DNA of 64,000 bases from Metallyticus violacea (lineage: Eukaryota; Arthropoda; Insecta; Mantodea; Metallyticidae): assembly GCA_030762175.1 (NCBI GenBank), contig CM060831.1:83049501-83113500 (forward strand), given 5' to 3'. Below are positions 12,314 to 23,615 of the stretch, piece after piece (the first letter of the stretch is position 1; every line of letters begins with the position of its first letter). Both the position numbers and the translations under genes were made by a program. Below the pieces are notes generated by a model. That model saw only the letters and a program-made list of their open reading frames with translations, did no database searches and had not been told where the DNA came from.

Positions 12314-13233
12314 ATATTAGTCTATACTTTGTGGAACAGGGCCGCGGAGTGAAGATAGGGCCCTCTTATTATCAGCAGAGAGGGTTGGAAAGCAATGATA
12401 TTTGATAAAACCACCAAATGATGTGACAGTTGTTCATGCGCAAGCTTCAGTGACTACCAAGTGCTAACGCCCATACTGCAGACATCCTGTTGCATCAGGT
12501 TATCAAAATGCTGCAAAGAAAACGGGTCCTCACATTTCCTTCAAGATTCTGTTACGTTCTTAAATGAGGGCGAGTGCTAGAAACTGAACAGTCACCCCCA
12601 TCAAATCAGGGCGACAGTAACCTCTGCAAGTAACTTCCATATAATCCGATGTGTTTTAACATTAGCAGGTAAAAACTAATGAACCAGCAGAATTTGATAT
12701 AGCTTGAGTAATACTTTGACAGGCTCCTAATCTCTCCTGTATATTGTAAGCACTATTTTGTTCATTTGCTAAGATTGCACTTCTATCAGGTTATCTTGGT
12801 TTCCCTTATATGGTTGTCACATATGGGAAACCTAAACACCACACCACCACTTTTTGGCAAAATGTGTCACGCTCTTCACATGTTTACTACAATCTCATAA
12901 ATAGCAGAAAATGAGATTAAACACACATTTCCATCCCATGGATAACTGGAACTGCCCTACCAGTAACCACAATAGCCAGGCAATTCCATTTCCTGCAACA
13001 AAACCCAGGAGGATCTCCCTGAAGGGTAAAGAAACTTTTGTAAATGCCTATTCCACAATTGAGTAAATTTGATACTCTATAGTCTGCATCTTCTTGCAAA
13101 ATAATTCATTGCTTTACAAGTTCCTGCTTAACAATTAACCAAAATCCATGTTAAGTCCATTAATAAAGATCATTTAAATACACAGATTCCATTTAAGCCT
13201 TCCATTGCCCTGTACCACTGATATCTTACTTAG
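12314..13233. other. no gene recognised
   Basis: I examined both strands and saw only short frames, the longest about 60 codons (12917-13099, minus), with no known motif. Confidence 0.45.
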
Positions 13234-13320
13234 GGCCAGTTGTATAAAAGTGGAGAGTACTCTTTTAACTGTAATCAGAACCTCTTAGTTTGCAGTAACC
13301 ATCCGAACTATTGGGAAACC
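13234..13320 (+). other. possible Harbinger-type terminus
   Basis: TTAgggccagttgtataaaag begins with a 3-bp TTA and resembles the right terminus of the Harbinger element at 57.8 kb (gagccggttgtgtaaaag on its minus strand). Only one end is visible, so this may be an orphan terminus or coincidence. Confidence 0.3.
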
Positions 13321-13449
13321 GAACTCGTTTAGAAGTAATTGTTGACCAGTTCGTTTCTCTGTCATTACACTCACAGACGCATTGCATGATGGGCCGAGAC
13401 AAAATCGCTATCAAATAACGAGCGGAAAGTTGTAAAACTGAGCAGCTTT

Positions 13450-14410
13450 ATGTAAGCGATTCAAATATTTTAATGTGCAAATTGTGTACAAAAAGATTGT
13501 CATGGGATAAAAGAGGCGTATAAAATCCAATCAACACGTACGCGCAAAGAAAACTTCCTTTCAAAAACAACTGAAGAACAACGTGCATTATGCGACAGAT
13601 AACAATTTCAGAACTTGAAAGAAAAGCAAAGAATGTTAGCGAAGAAAAAGATGAGTTTGTTGCAGGCAGATACGATGAAGATGTGTTTTAGAGCCACCAT
13701 TCCAATGAATAAATTGGGTCATCCTGCAGTGCGAAAATATTTGGAAAAGTAAGTACTGCATTAAAATCTAAACTTTAGCGTTTAAAGGAAAGTGTTGAAA
13801 TTTACTATTCTGTTCAATTTTTATGCCTAGGATTTTTATTGCTTTGTTTGTTTAATAGATATTAGTCCTACAACAAACGTATGTATTTACTTCTAAATAA
13901 CACTTAATTCGATTATTTCTATCGATGGTGATCGGGTGATCTTTAAGATTGAGAAATGAATATATGCCTTGTAGTGGAAAGGTGATGCATGTTATTAAAA
14001 TAGCTTTGGAAGGCAAATCGATCGTCGTCGTCGCAGATGAAACTTCAGTAGTTATCAATGCTTGAAAAATGACACCATTGAGTTCGATAACGTACTGGGT
14101 TTAGTTTCAGATTCTTCTGCATATATGACAACATGTTTTCCCGCTTTTATTGCAGACCATTTGTTGCTTTTCCAATGTTTTGCGCACAAAGTGAACCTGA
14201 TAGGAACTGTTATATTGAAAGAGATGTCAGAATTTAATACCTTTGTGTCCAAGCTTAAACTTGCCTTCTAGAAATATAAAAAGTGTGTATTTAAATTATC
14301 TTCAGGAAAAATGGCCAGATCTCGCCCAGATATAATACGCTGGAATTCACAGTTTCACAGAATAATATATTTACATAAACGACTTCTTCCTATTACTTGA
14401 GGAGAACATG
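13450..14410 (+). pseudogene. DUF659/CGGBP1-like hAT transposase relic, copy 1
   Basis: Decayed member of the hAT-derived family that also gave rise to CGG-binding protein 1. In order, across several frames, I read a BED-like zinc finger start (ILMCKLCTKRLSWDKRGV), a helical block (ATIPMNKLGHPAVRKYLEK, about 13690-13750), VVVADETSV near 14030 and, in the frame from 14062, LVSDSSAYMTTCF, FQCFAHKVNLIG and EFNTFVSKLKLAF, followed by IIRWNSQFHRIIYL. These correspond to the conserved core of the family. The C-terminal dimerisation part is not visible. There are stops and frame changes throughout. A second, differently truncated copy lies at 34.2-35.3 kb. Confidence 0.7.
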
Positions 14411-14870
14411 ATCCTCCTGCATTGTAGATATTTTTCAAAGGTTTTTATTAATTCGCTTTCTTGTTTGTTCCGGTAGAATTTTGTAACTAATTTTTCATGT
14501 ACTTCTAAATGAGATACAGACTTGAAAACTTGCACATTGGTCAGAAATGGATGACAATACAATATAATACGGTAATTATCATGGTCAATGGTTCCACGGT
14601 TCAAAAATATGGTTCCGCAGATTTGAAAGTAAAGCAGCTCAATATCAAACACGAAGGTTTTTAAAAATGTAAGATTGAATAGTAAGAACACATTTCTGTA
14701 GTTTCGTTAATAACGCATAAAAATGTAAAATCAATAATAATCTTTATTTAAAAATAAGAACAGTTGCTTTGATGACTGTACTATATTTATGAATACAATT
14801 AATAAATCATAGTGTAACTTGATTTATATTTAATTTCAACGTTTTATTTTAATCTAAAATGATTTTTGTT
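14411..14870. other. no gene recognised
   Basis: Downstream of the hAT relic. A 106-codon frame on the minus strand (14371-14691) has no recognisable motif and is probably chance. Confidence 0.4.
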
Positions 14871-15062
14871 ATATTTTGATAACAATACAGTCGCCGTGGC
14901 AACTATTCAAATAAACAGCGCGATGTCGCACGCGCAAATTCCAAGAAACGCATGGCTCAAGCGCGATCAACTGAGACGATGGAAAAACGTTCTTCTTGAC
15001 TCGCTAATGACACGCTAAATATTTTGATAACAATACAGTCGCCATGGCAACTTTTCAAATAA
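14871..15062. repeat. 44-bp direct repeat, period 148 bp
   Basis: atattttgataacaatacag followed by tcgcc(g/a)tggcaact(a/t)ttcaaataaa occurs at 14871-14914 and 15019-15062. Only two mismatches separate the copies. The spacer between them is richer in CG than its surroundings. Confidence 0.85.
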
Positions 15063-15529
15063 AAACATCAAATTTAGATCCTCACAATTATATCCTTACA
15101 AATAATATTTAACAAAATCTGATTTCTATTACATAAATTCGATTGCGCTAGTGCTAATGTGTAACGTGTATTAATAATTTCAACTGTGTAAATAAGTAGT
15201 GAATGAGTATTATAGTTAATATAATATAATGAGTTACATATATTATCAAAGATTTTGACTTCCATATTGAAGGTCTGGTACAAATGTATTTAATCTGAAA
15301 TAAAACTTTTCAAAATTAACTTTGTGTTTCTGTATTTTGTTTTTAATTAAAAAAAACACAATCAACCGTTTCGATATATCAATGGAGTAGATAAAACAAT
15401 TTTCGATTTTAGATGCGATCAAGAGAAAACAAAATGAACTAAATCTAAAATTTGCTTATTTTTGTCATCATTTAATCGAGATGTCTAATACTGATTGCAA
15501 AATTAAGTGCACACAAGACTTAAAAGTAG

Positions 15530-15962
15530 AAAATAATTTAAATAATTTTTTAAAAAAAAAACACGTTTGTAATTTCTTAATTACAAATGAACTAAAAAGT
15601 ATAAATTAATTCATCCTAGCCAAATACTAATTTATAATCCCATGCAAATTCATATTCTCATAAATATTTTTAGAAAAATTCTTCCAAACGAAAACTTGGG
15701 ACGCTGCAACAGATAAAATTAATAACTGTTAAGGGTATTTATAGTTTAAATTAATCACACAAACGGTTCAGACAAACTATTGCATGCGCCCCTCGTTCTT
15801 CGTTTGGAAAAATTTTTCTAAAAAAGTTTATGAGATTATGAATTTGCATGGGGTTATAAATCTGCATTTGGGTAGGATGAATTATTTTATACTTTTTAGT
15901 TCATTTATAATTAAGAAAATAAAAACGTGTTTTTTAAAAAAAATTATTTAAATTATTGAAAG
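15530..15962. repeat. long inverted repeat (fold-back element)
   Basis: The left arm 15530-15712 and right arm 15781-15962 are reverse complements at roughly 90 per cent by eye, with a loop of about 70 bp. Shared landmarks are acacgttt, aatgaactaaaaagtata, attcatccta, catgcaaattcata and tccaaacga. There is no coding content. It is consistent with a fold-back MITE or a local inverted duplication; a transcript would form a hairpin of about 180 bp. Confidence 0.85.
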
Positions 15963-17014
15963 ATGAAATTAGTTCTGTGAGAGAGACATTCAATGTAAAT
16001 TTGTCAGAAAAGTATCACAGCAAATTGGTAAGTTAATAACAACTTAAAGTACGTGTTTGCTCATAAATTGTGGGATGAACTTCATTCATTAAATTTAGGG
16101 TTCGGGATCAAACACGTATGAAATCTTAAAGCATGTTTCAAAAGAAAAAGCGAAGAAAACAATTGCAGAAACTTCTATTGTATATATGAATAAGTGTGTT
16201 TAAAACTAAACATATGGTAGAAAATGAGACTAATAATTTACTTTTCCAGGCCCTCAATGAGCTCTTCAATCCAGGGGTGGCTGGTCACAATTGTGAGTAA
16301 ATCAGAGTTCTTATTTTAATAATCTAAACGCACATAGTTTTATGTGCTTATGAATATTTTAACAAAAACCTTAAAGAGTAGCTACTGAAAACAAAGATAA
16401 TTTAAAAGCAGACTACGGCCAAATGTTAACTAGCATTGAAACTGAAATTTTCACATTTTCACTGAAGCAGCCAATTAGCTCATCTGGGCACCCACAAGCA
16501 GCGTTGATGCAAGGTTACAGAAGAGCAATATTGTGGCTGGTTTTTAGTTAAACTCCCAGTGAATTCAGGTATGTGTATATTTAAACATTTCATGTTGTGG
16601 ATGCTTTAAAAGTGATGATTTGATTGATTGAATTGATAATCTATAACTATATCCTATGTGGTTTCGTAACTATAATTTCTGTTTATTTGCTTATAATAAA
16701 ATATATTAAAATGAGAAATCAATGATGTGCAAAATTTATTTTTCATCTTACAATTATCCTTTCAAACAAGACAAGTTTCACCAAAAAATATTTTTTTATA
16801 AAAAAAAGTCTTAAAAAAAAAAACTAAATGCTAATATAAAAATTTTATAAAGTGCTAAGTTTTGCTTATCTTATTTTTAAAACTTTTTTTAATATAATTA
16901 AATCTACAATCTCTAACAATGATGTAAAAAACATAAACAGAATTAAGTGGAAAATTGGTTTTTCCAAAATTATCGATATCACGTTTTACGGGTTGCTTTG
17001 CGAAGCCACCACAA
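15963..17014. other. no gene recognised
   Basis: Very AT-rich sequence with many homopolymer runs and no open frame of interest. Confidence 0.5.
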
Positions 17015-17180
17015 ACCGCCATGGGTGATCGAGGCCGTTAAGGCGCGGACGCCTGGGCGGGAGGTCTGGGTTTCGATTTCCACCAGGACCGTCCTCCCTG
17101 ACAGGTTTTTCCCAGATTTTCCTCAGTCGTCATAATTGGCAAATGCCGGGGAGGTACACTAAATTTAGGCCTGGAAAGTT
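17015..17180 (+). repeat. SINE-A copy (A2), 3' truncated
   Basis: The head is complete but diverged (box A region ggtgatcgaggccgttaagg, box B GGTTTCGATTTCC). The body stops after taggcctggaaag, so the 3' third is missing. Confidence 0.85.
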
Positions 17181-17531
17181 TATAATAATATAAACAAGGT
17201 TAGGATAATACAGCAATAAGATGGTCACCAACACACTAATAACCTGGAAGTGCGTGTATTTAGATCAGGATGTAAACAAGCAACTCTAGAAAGAAAATAA
17301 CTAATAAGTAATATTAGTATTAGTCTATTTTTAGATCTTATTTTGTAATGGATTGATAGAGCATGTATATTTGAGTGTAATGTATTATGCAGTCTATTGG
17401 GATATATTTCCAAAAAATTTCAGTTTACTGCTAATGCTTTTCAACATGCTGTTGCCCCCTCCTATATTTCACTTCGGAAAGAACATTGTCAATTGTAACG
17501 GTTTGTAACTACCGTGCCTTTTCTCGATTGA
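17181..17531. other. no gene recognised
   Basis: No motif was recognised between SINE copies A2 and B4. Confidence 0.4.
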
Positions 17532-17723
17532 TTTATTTATGGACGCTCTTTAACAGCTCAGGTCATCAGCGTTCAACTCAGGGCATGAAACGGCCGACAA
17601 ATTTTGCTCAGAGGCCTCTCCTTCAGGCTTGAGGTTCTTTTTCGTGCCGTAAATGTACGACACGGTACCCACGGCTTTACTTACCTTCCCAAGGAAGCCA
17701 TACTTAGGATTTTTACGCCCGAA
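17532..17723 (-). repeat. SINE-B copy (B4), head missing
   Basis: The 3' end and body are present on the minus strand, but the sequence leaves the family at cgcccgaa (17723), before the tRNA-like head. This 5' truncation is normal for retroposed copies. Confidence 0.85.
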
Positions 17724-18299
17724 TGCCTTCTCTCGGATTCACTGAACTGCTCAAACGCCAAAATCCTCCATTTGCATCAGGCCACTATAGCAACAAAATG
17801 GTAAACTCCTTAGGAATTTCCTCAATAATTTGTTGTAGGAATTCAACTTTGCAAATAATTACGAACATTATAATGAGATCTGAAAAATCTCAAGTCAGTT
17901 CATGATTAAATAACCTCTACATTACATGTCTAATATTCACCCACATACAAAGAAAATACAGAGGCACAAAATAATTCCCTTAATCATTTTACTCCAATAA
18001 ATCGATAGAAAACCCTACCAGGTATGTCATGACCTTAAATACAAGATGGTGTTACGACTGTGAGCTCTATTTGGTTGAATTTAAATCAATTTAAAGTGTG
18101 ACCGAGAGTTATATTTAATTTGCAGTTTCATAGTTGCTGCCATACTTCACTTGACTTTCTTTCATTTCTGCAATAACATTTAAACATAATTCTGTATGTT
18201 CAGCTCGAATATCAGTGTAGAAATGTCAAAATTGATTCTAAGCAATCACACTGGGATACGCATCTTTAAACTCCCCAGTTTTTATAATACAGCATACGA
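17724..18299. other. no gene recognised
   Basis: No matches to known protein motifs or to other parts of the window. Confidence 0.4.
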
Positions 18300-18337
18300 C
18301 AGAAACAATGGCCCATTTAACTACCATCCGACATGTT

Positions 18338-18795
18338 AAGGGCTTGCTAATGCCGACGAACTGATCGCGTTAAACTTTGCTCTAAAGTAGCTCTTACTGT
18401 TGCCATGTTTATGGAGTAAGAACTGTAGGTGACATACCGGTGGCTTCTTGTTTGAAGCAGATGTTGTTATGAAGTGCCTGACCCATCTCGTAATCGCCTT
18501 CCATTCCGACCGATGTCGAAATGTTGCCGAAACAAAAGCTGCGACCTTACGACTCATTCACCGCATTTGACATACGTTTCAATTGCAAACGCACCATGTT
18601 CATTTAACCGACACCCCATACTGACTGCCAAATATGTGCAGCGGAGCGAGCAGCCATTGTCATGTAATATGATGTACAGAAAATACTTTGAACTGCACTA
18701 CACAAAGGTGCAAACATCAGCACTCTAAGAAGCCGTGATCAAAAATAGCGCACGATTTAAAGTGGATTATTGTTTCTGCCGCACCCTGTTCAAGG
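18338..18795 (-). pseudogene. TnG: N-terminal half of a transposase with HTH region
   Basis: The minus strand gives, with one frameshift and a stop, NEHGAFAIETYVKCGE, VVRSQLLFRQHFDIGRNGR, TRWVRHFITTSASNKKPP and an ATLEQSLTRSVRRH-like block near 18345. This is the order of the helix-turn-helix N-terminus found in many insect IS630-type transposases (DUF4817-like), which binds the element's ends. The catalytic half is absent. Upstream on that strand (18770-18795) lies gggtgcggcagaaacaataa, which has the look of a 5' terminus. The element is therefore a 5' fragment. Confidence 0.7.
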
Positions 18796-18970
18796 AAACA
18801 TGCAATATCTTCATTAGGATTTTTTTCAGTTCATAGCTACAAAACGAAAAGAAACCACATTGTGTTTAGATGTGACATTTTCATCCGTACATCTGAATTG
18901 ACAGTTGAAACAAAATGGCGACGCCGTTAGCTGTGTACACTGTAGCAAAGTAAATGTTTGTTATTTTGTT

Positions 18971-19209
18971 ATATTAACGAAAGCGCTTTTAACACCTCAG
19001 GACAACGGTATCCTATTCAATTCAGGACGTGAAACTATCAACAGGTTTCTTCTTTTAGGCTTGAGGTTCTTTATTGGACTCATTGCTTTACTTCCTTTCC
19101 AGAGGATACCATAATTAGGACTTTTACGCCAAAAATATCCATCGACCCTGGTCGGGATTGCACCACGATCCTGGGTCTACCAGGGAAATATGGTTACCAC
19201 AGGACGACC
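18971..19209 (-). repeat. SINE-B copy (B5), diverged
   Basis: Recognisable in order by the acacctcagg end, the cttgaggttcttt block, ttacgcc and the ccatcgaccctgg head region. It is the most diverged copy of this family in the window and its box A is destroyed. Confidence 0.75.
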
Positions 19210-19813
19210 AAAACCCACCTAAAAGAGTAACATTTTTATGGAGAGTGTGTATTATTTAGAAAAGTTCATATAAGGATATCGGGAAAGTATGGAAATGCTA
19301 TATTAACAAGAGAGGGGTGTGTAAGCATCGTCAAACATATTGGCAAGAGGGTATGGGTAACCAATGACTTCCTCCGTAACACGTGGTGCTGATAAAACAA
19401 TGTAATGCTTATGTACGCTACTCGGAGTAGCCTAGAGGTAGTCTCTATTAAATTGTACGCGCGAGTTTTGTCTGCAATTAATCGCAATACTAATAAAAAA
19501 TATGCCTCCCATTTGTTCGAAATTAAAAGGGAAAACTTAGCCAGCCAGAGTCATGAAATAGTACCCAACGTTTGAGTTTATAAAAGAAGAAGTGAACAAT
19601 AAAAAAGCACTTTATTCACCTGGTTATTTCAAGAAAATACAGAAAGTATAGCTTATTCCCTGAATGCGTTTCCACCCGGCAATCTTTGAAGGAAGCTTTC
19701 AGTTAGACTCCTTGCCTCCGTTTCACATAATATTCTGTAAACAAACGGTGGTGTGACGTCTTACTACGCACGATTCCGGATCAAGAACTTATTGCTGTGC
19801 AATACAAATATTT
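19210..19813. other. no gene recognised
   Basis: Nothing was recognised upstream of the mariner copy. Confidence 0.4.
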
Positions 19814-21081
19814 GCGAGGGTAGGTCCATTAGTTCCCGGCCTCGCCGATAACTATTACCCCTTCACAAAGTCCCTTATCTGGTGTAATACCTTATCTGTT
19901 AGGTAAATAATTGCAGCTGTAACTGTGTTCAGTTGTTCAGATATAGTTGCATAAAGAAGGCTATATGTAGAAGATTGTGACATGCAGAATAGAGTATGGC
20001 GCTGTTATTAAGTTCTTCACAAAAGAAGGACTCTCTCCAAATGAAATTAAACAGCGATTGGACGGTGTATATGGGAAAGCATCCCCCTCATATTCTACCG
20101 TAAAAGAATGGGCCAGACTTTTTCGAATGGGTAGAGAAAGCATTGAAGACGAAGAGCGTGCAGGTCGGCACTTGGAAAAAAACTAAAAACATCGCCCTTG
20201 TGGAAGGAGAATTGGAAGACCGGCAGTCCGGCTCAAAGTACCAGAAATAGCAGCAAGGTTGGGCCTTTCTAAAACAACAGTTCTTCGAATTATTCATGAA
20301 CATTTAAACATGAATAAGAATAGTGCCTAGACTTCTTTCCTCAGTCCCAAAGCAGCAACGAGTGATCTGTTGTCAGGCATTTTTGGAGCTCGGCCGAGGC
20401 AACGAAAGAGAAGTTCTGCAAGCTATTGTTATAGAAGATGAATCTATGGTCCTCTGCTATGATCTCTTGTACAAAAGATAATCAATGGAGTGGCATAAAC
20501 CTGGCGAAGCACCGCCTCTAAAGGCCAAGGTCACTCAGTCATCTAAGATCATGGCCACAATCTTTTGGCACTGTAAAGGAATAGTCTTCAATGATTTCAA
20601 GGAGAGGAACACCACACTAAATGGGGAGTACTATGCTGGCCTACTGCACAGACTACGTGCTTCCATCAAAGAGAAAAAGCGAGGAAAGCTAAATGGTGAG
20701 GTGCGCCTTCTTCACGACAACGCGCCTGTGCACACAGCTCTTGTTGCAAAGGACGCTGTGAAGAAATGTGGCTTCAAGGTTATCGACTAACCACCCTACA
20801 GCCCAGATCTAGCTCCCAGTGACTATTTCCTCTTCTCAAAACTCAAGAAGGGCCTTCGAGGAAGGAAATTTAAGTGTGACGAAGAAGTGATGGATGCTGT
20901 TTATGCCCATTTTATATACAAGACTTCTGACTATTTGAGGGGGGGGAGTTGAAATGTTAATTCAAAGATGTGAGAAGTGTGTTGCAATACAGGGTAACTA
21001 TATTGAAAAATGAAATATAGTTTTGATGTTTATAATACCTAGAAAATGGTTAGGCCGGAAACTTATGAACCTACCCTTGTA
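19814..21081 (+). mobile_element. MarB-1: full-length mariner (DD34D), inactive
   Basis: About 1.27 kb with both termini: gagggtaggtccattagttc at 19817 and, at the right, aacttatgaacctacccttg. The two are imperfect inverted repeats of about 30 bp, and the length is standard for mariner. Of the four MarB copies in the window, this is the only one with both ends and no large insertion. Confidence 0.9.
19977..20990 (+). pseudogene. MarB-1 transposase, broken
   Basis: Mariner transposase cuts and pastes its element at TA. The N-terminus in frame from 19977 shows IKQRLDGVYGKASPSYSTVK and the first HTH. Later blocks read LSKTTVLRIIHEHLNMNKN (second HTH), EDESMVLCYD (first Asp), MEWHKPGEAPP, LLHDNAPVHTALVAKDAVKK (second Asp) and PDLAPSDYFLFSKLKKGLR (third Asp). 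Exactly 34 residues separate the second and third Asp, which defines the DD34D mariner group. Defects are stops after HLEKN and in the ID-stop-PPYSPD region, several frameshifts and a G-run near 20940 that destroys the C-terminus. All three catalytic acids survive, but the protein cannot be made. Confidence 0.85.
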
Positions 21082-21323
21082 GCTCAATATATTTTGTTTG
21101 AGTGGAAACACCATTACAAACTAAATAGATTTGTTTAAGTGTGTGTGGGACCGAAGCTTACAAAGCTTTATAGTGACTGTCCAACTCCGTTCCGTTGTAT
21201 ACATCTCCCCTCTTATCTTGCAATATCTTGTCTCATAAATAGATAACTAAATGATTCCCATCATAGCTCATTTGCAATTGCCGAAATCCCTGAAGTGATC
21301 TACAAGAGTGGATTTTTTTAAAA
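21082..21323. other. no gene recognised
   Basis: Spacer between MarB-1 and SINE-B copy B6, with no signal seen. Confidence 0.4.
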
Positions 21324-21609
21324 TTTTATTTACGGATGCTCTTTTAACATCTCAGGTCATCAACGTCCCATTCAATTCCGGGCGTGAAACGGCCGACAAA
21401 TTTTGATCAGAGGCCTCTTCTTTGTGGCTTGAGGTTCTTTTTCGTGCCGTAAATGTATGACACGGGACCCACGGCTTTACTTCCCTTCCGAAGGAAGCCA
21501 TACTTAGGTTTTTTACGCCCGAAATAATCCATCGATCCTGGCCGAGTTTGAACTTGCGATCTTTGGTTTAGGAGGCAAATATTGTTAACACTTCACCACC
21601 AGGACCGAC
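21324..21609 (-). repeat. SINE-B copy (B6), full length
   Basis: Both the head (tcggtcctggtggtg read on the minus strand from 21609) and the 3' end (gcatccgtaaataaaatttt) are present. Box B is mutated to caagttcaaac-like sequence. Confidence 0.9.
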
Positions 21610-22051
21610 AAATACACGAGTGGGTAGATACGTTTAAAACGGACGTACGTCAATCATTGAGCAACTCTCTGTCGTCCCAGCACGGTTGCTACTAATGAGA
21701 ATGTGGGACGCGCTGACGCCATTATTCGAGAAAAGCGACGTATTTCTTTTTATGTTTCACGAGTACCAGCGTTGGATCTGCTCATACCATTGTTATGGAA
21801 GTTTTGTACAATGTGTGCACGGTGGGTGCATAGGATGCTCATTAAGGAACACAAGATGCTGGTGCAAACCTCCACATCCAAGGGATGAAACCCGAGTGCA
21901 TAATTATTAGCCAGGAAGCAAGAAGCAGCCTTCAGAAGGGCGACATCTAAGTTCTCAGGCCAAGAAAAAGGAAAGGTCCTTTTTCCTTTCTTGTGAGACG
22001 AGAACAGGCAGATTCTCGAGCGCTAACAGCAAAGGTTTGTTTTGTTTCGAT
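21610..22051. other. no gene recognised
   Basis: Overlapping frames at 21686-21910 have no family resemblance that I can name. Confidence 0.4.
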
Positions 22052-22320
22052 GATGTTTAATACCCGTTTTTACTACTGAGGCACCACAGGCGATGAACAT
22101 TGGTGATAAATGAAATGATATATTGGCAAAGGATTTTTCTTAAAGGAAGAAAACGTTCCAGACCTAAGTTTAGGGTACCTCCCCGGCATTTGCCAGTTAT
22201 GAGGACTGAGGAAAACCTGGACAAAACCTTAGTCAGGGAAGCTAGTCCTGGTGGGATTGGAGCCCCAGACCTCCCGCTCACGAGTCCGCGCCTTAACGAC
22301 TTCGGCCACCTGTGGCGGTC
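22052..22320 (-). repeat. SINE-A copy (A3), full length
   Basis: Minus strand copy with head ggaccgccacaggtggcc at the right end and the ggtattaaacatc tail at the left. It lies directly against the TnD relic. Confidence 0.9.
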
Positions 22321-22366
22321 CAGAAAAGGGATGAAACAGTAAATAGTACCTGGTGCAGCGCAATGG

Positions 22367-22756
22367 AGAAGCCAGAATTACGGAGCCGTCGCAGAGCATG
22401 TTTGTTTAGAGACGTTCTTTTCCTTCACGACAACGCGCCTGCAACTCTTGACCTCGTTCGAACAATGAGATTTCGGAACTTACAGCATCTCTCATACAGG
22501 CCTGTACTTGTTCCTTCGAATTACTATGTTTTTGGATCCCTGAAGGGCGCTTTAGGGGACCACGACTTCGAAGTGATCAAAGAAGCGGTGTATTCTTGGT
22601 TGAGGACACAACCAAAAACTTTTTTTTTTCTTTTTCCTTACAGAGGAAAAAGGTTAGTGCAACGGTGTGAGAAATGTATCGAAAAGGAAGTGATTGTGTA
22701 ATTTTTGATGTCTCTTCGTATCTGATTTTTTTTTATAAAAGAATGTTAATGTAAAG
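22367..22756 (+). pseudogene. TnD: C-terminal part of a mariner-type transposase
   Basis: The frame reads VLFLHDNAPATLDLVRTMRF (second catalytic Asp), VPSNYYVFGSLKGALGDHDF, EAVYSWLRTQPKTFFF, then a T-rich stretch and RLVQRCEKCIEKE. This is the C-terminal half of a mariner transposase related to the cecropia-type group, distinct from MarB. The third Asp is Asn (SNYY), and the spacing from the second Asp is about five residues short of 34, so a small deletion is present. The N-terminal half is missing; SINE-A3 abuts on that side. The end of the gene lies inside a tandem duplication. Confidence 0.8.
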
Positions 22757-23093
22757 GTATAATTTATTTTTGCCTGTTAGTCCTGTCATTCATGAAAATA
22801 TGTCAACTCGTATATAAACACAAAATCAAGGTAATTCAAATCTTTGTACAATCCCCTTTTTTTTTTCTTTTTCCTTACAGAGGAAAAAGGTTAGTGCAAC
22901 GGTGTGAGAAATGTATCGAAAAGGAAGTGATTGTGTAATTTTTGATGTCTCTTCGTATCTGATTTTTTTTTATAAAAGAATGTTAATGTAAAGGTATAAT
23001 TTATTTTTGCCTGTTAGTCCTGTCATTCATGAAAATATGTCAACTCGTATATAAACACAAAATCAAGGTAATTCAAATCTTTGTACAATCCCC
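22620..23093. repeat. exact 237-bp tandem duplication
   Basis: Units 22620-22856 and 22857-23093 appear identical by eye along their whole length, including a run of nine T. The unit contains the last codons of TnD (ggttagtgcaacggtgtgag) and 180 bp of downstream sequence. It is either a very recent duplication or an assembly artefact. Confidence 0.9.
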
Positions 23094-23615
23094 TCCATAC
23101 ACAGCCTCTTTTATAAAAAGAATTTATTTCCTTATGAAAGTACATAAAGCAAACACACTGTGGAATTTCTGTTTTATCCTTTTACAATATTTTAATTACA
23201 TATAATAAAAGTTACTCAAATACAAAGCATTAGCATTCACAAACGTAAAAGCTTTCACGTTCACATTTTGGTAGTGTTGCTTCAAGCAATTTCACATCAA
23301 GCTTCACATTTCTTAGTATTCTGCAGTACCTTCCTGTATCTTTCTACAGAAAGGATGGTAGGATATATATTCGACAACACTTCATGGTTCCAAACTTGTA
23401 CACTTGTAAGTCACCCCAAAATAATTGCATATTTCCTTCCTATTTTCATACTCTGGCCTAGGTTTCTTAAATATAGATGCTAACGTACAGGTTTATTATA
23501 AATTATTTAAAGTGGTTTCACAAATTTATTGTAGCTACATTATTTGACATATTATCACAAAACTTTAGTCATATAGAAAAATTTAAAACAAAATAGTTGA
23601 CATGTTACAAATGCT
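23094..23615. other. no gene recognised
   Basis: AT-rich spacer. A 71-codon frame at 23268 has no known motif. Confidence 0.4.

Noticed and set aside
13751..13858. A possible intron (GTAAGT to TTTAATAG) in the hAT relic, copy 1.
   Set aside because: Joining the flanks gives a stop codon immediately, and copy 2 offers no support. The pattern may be chance.
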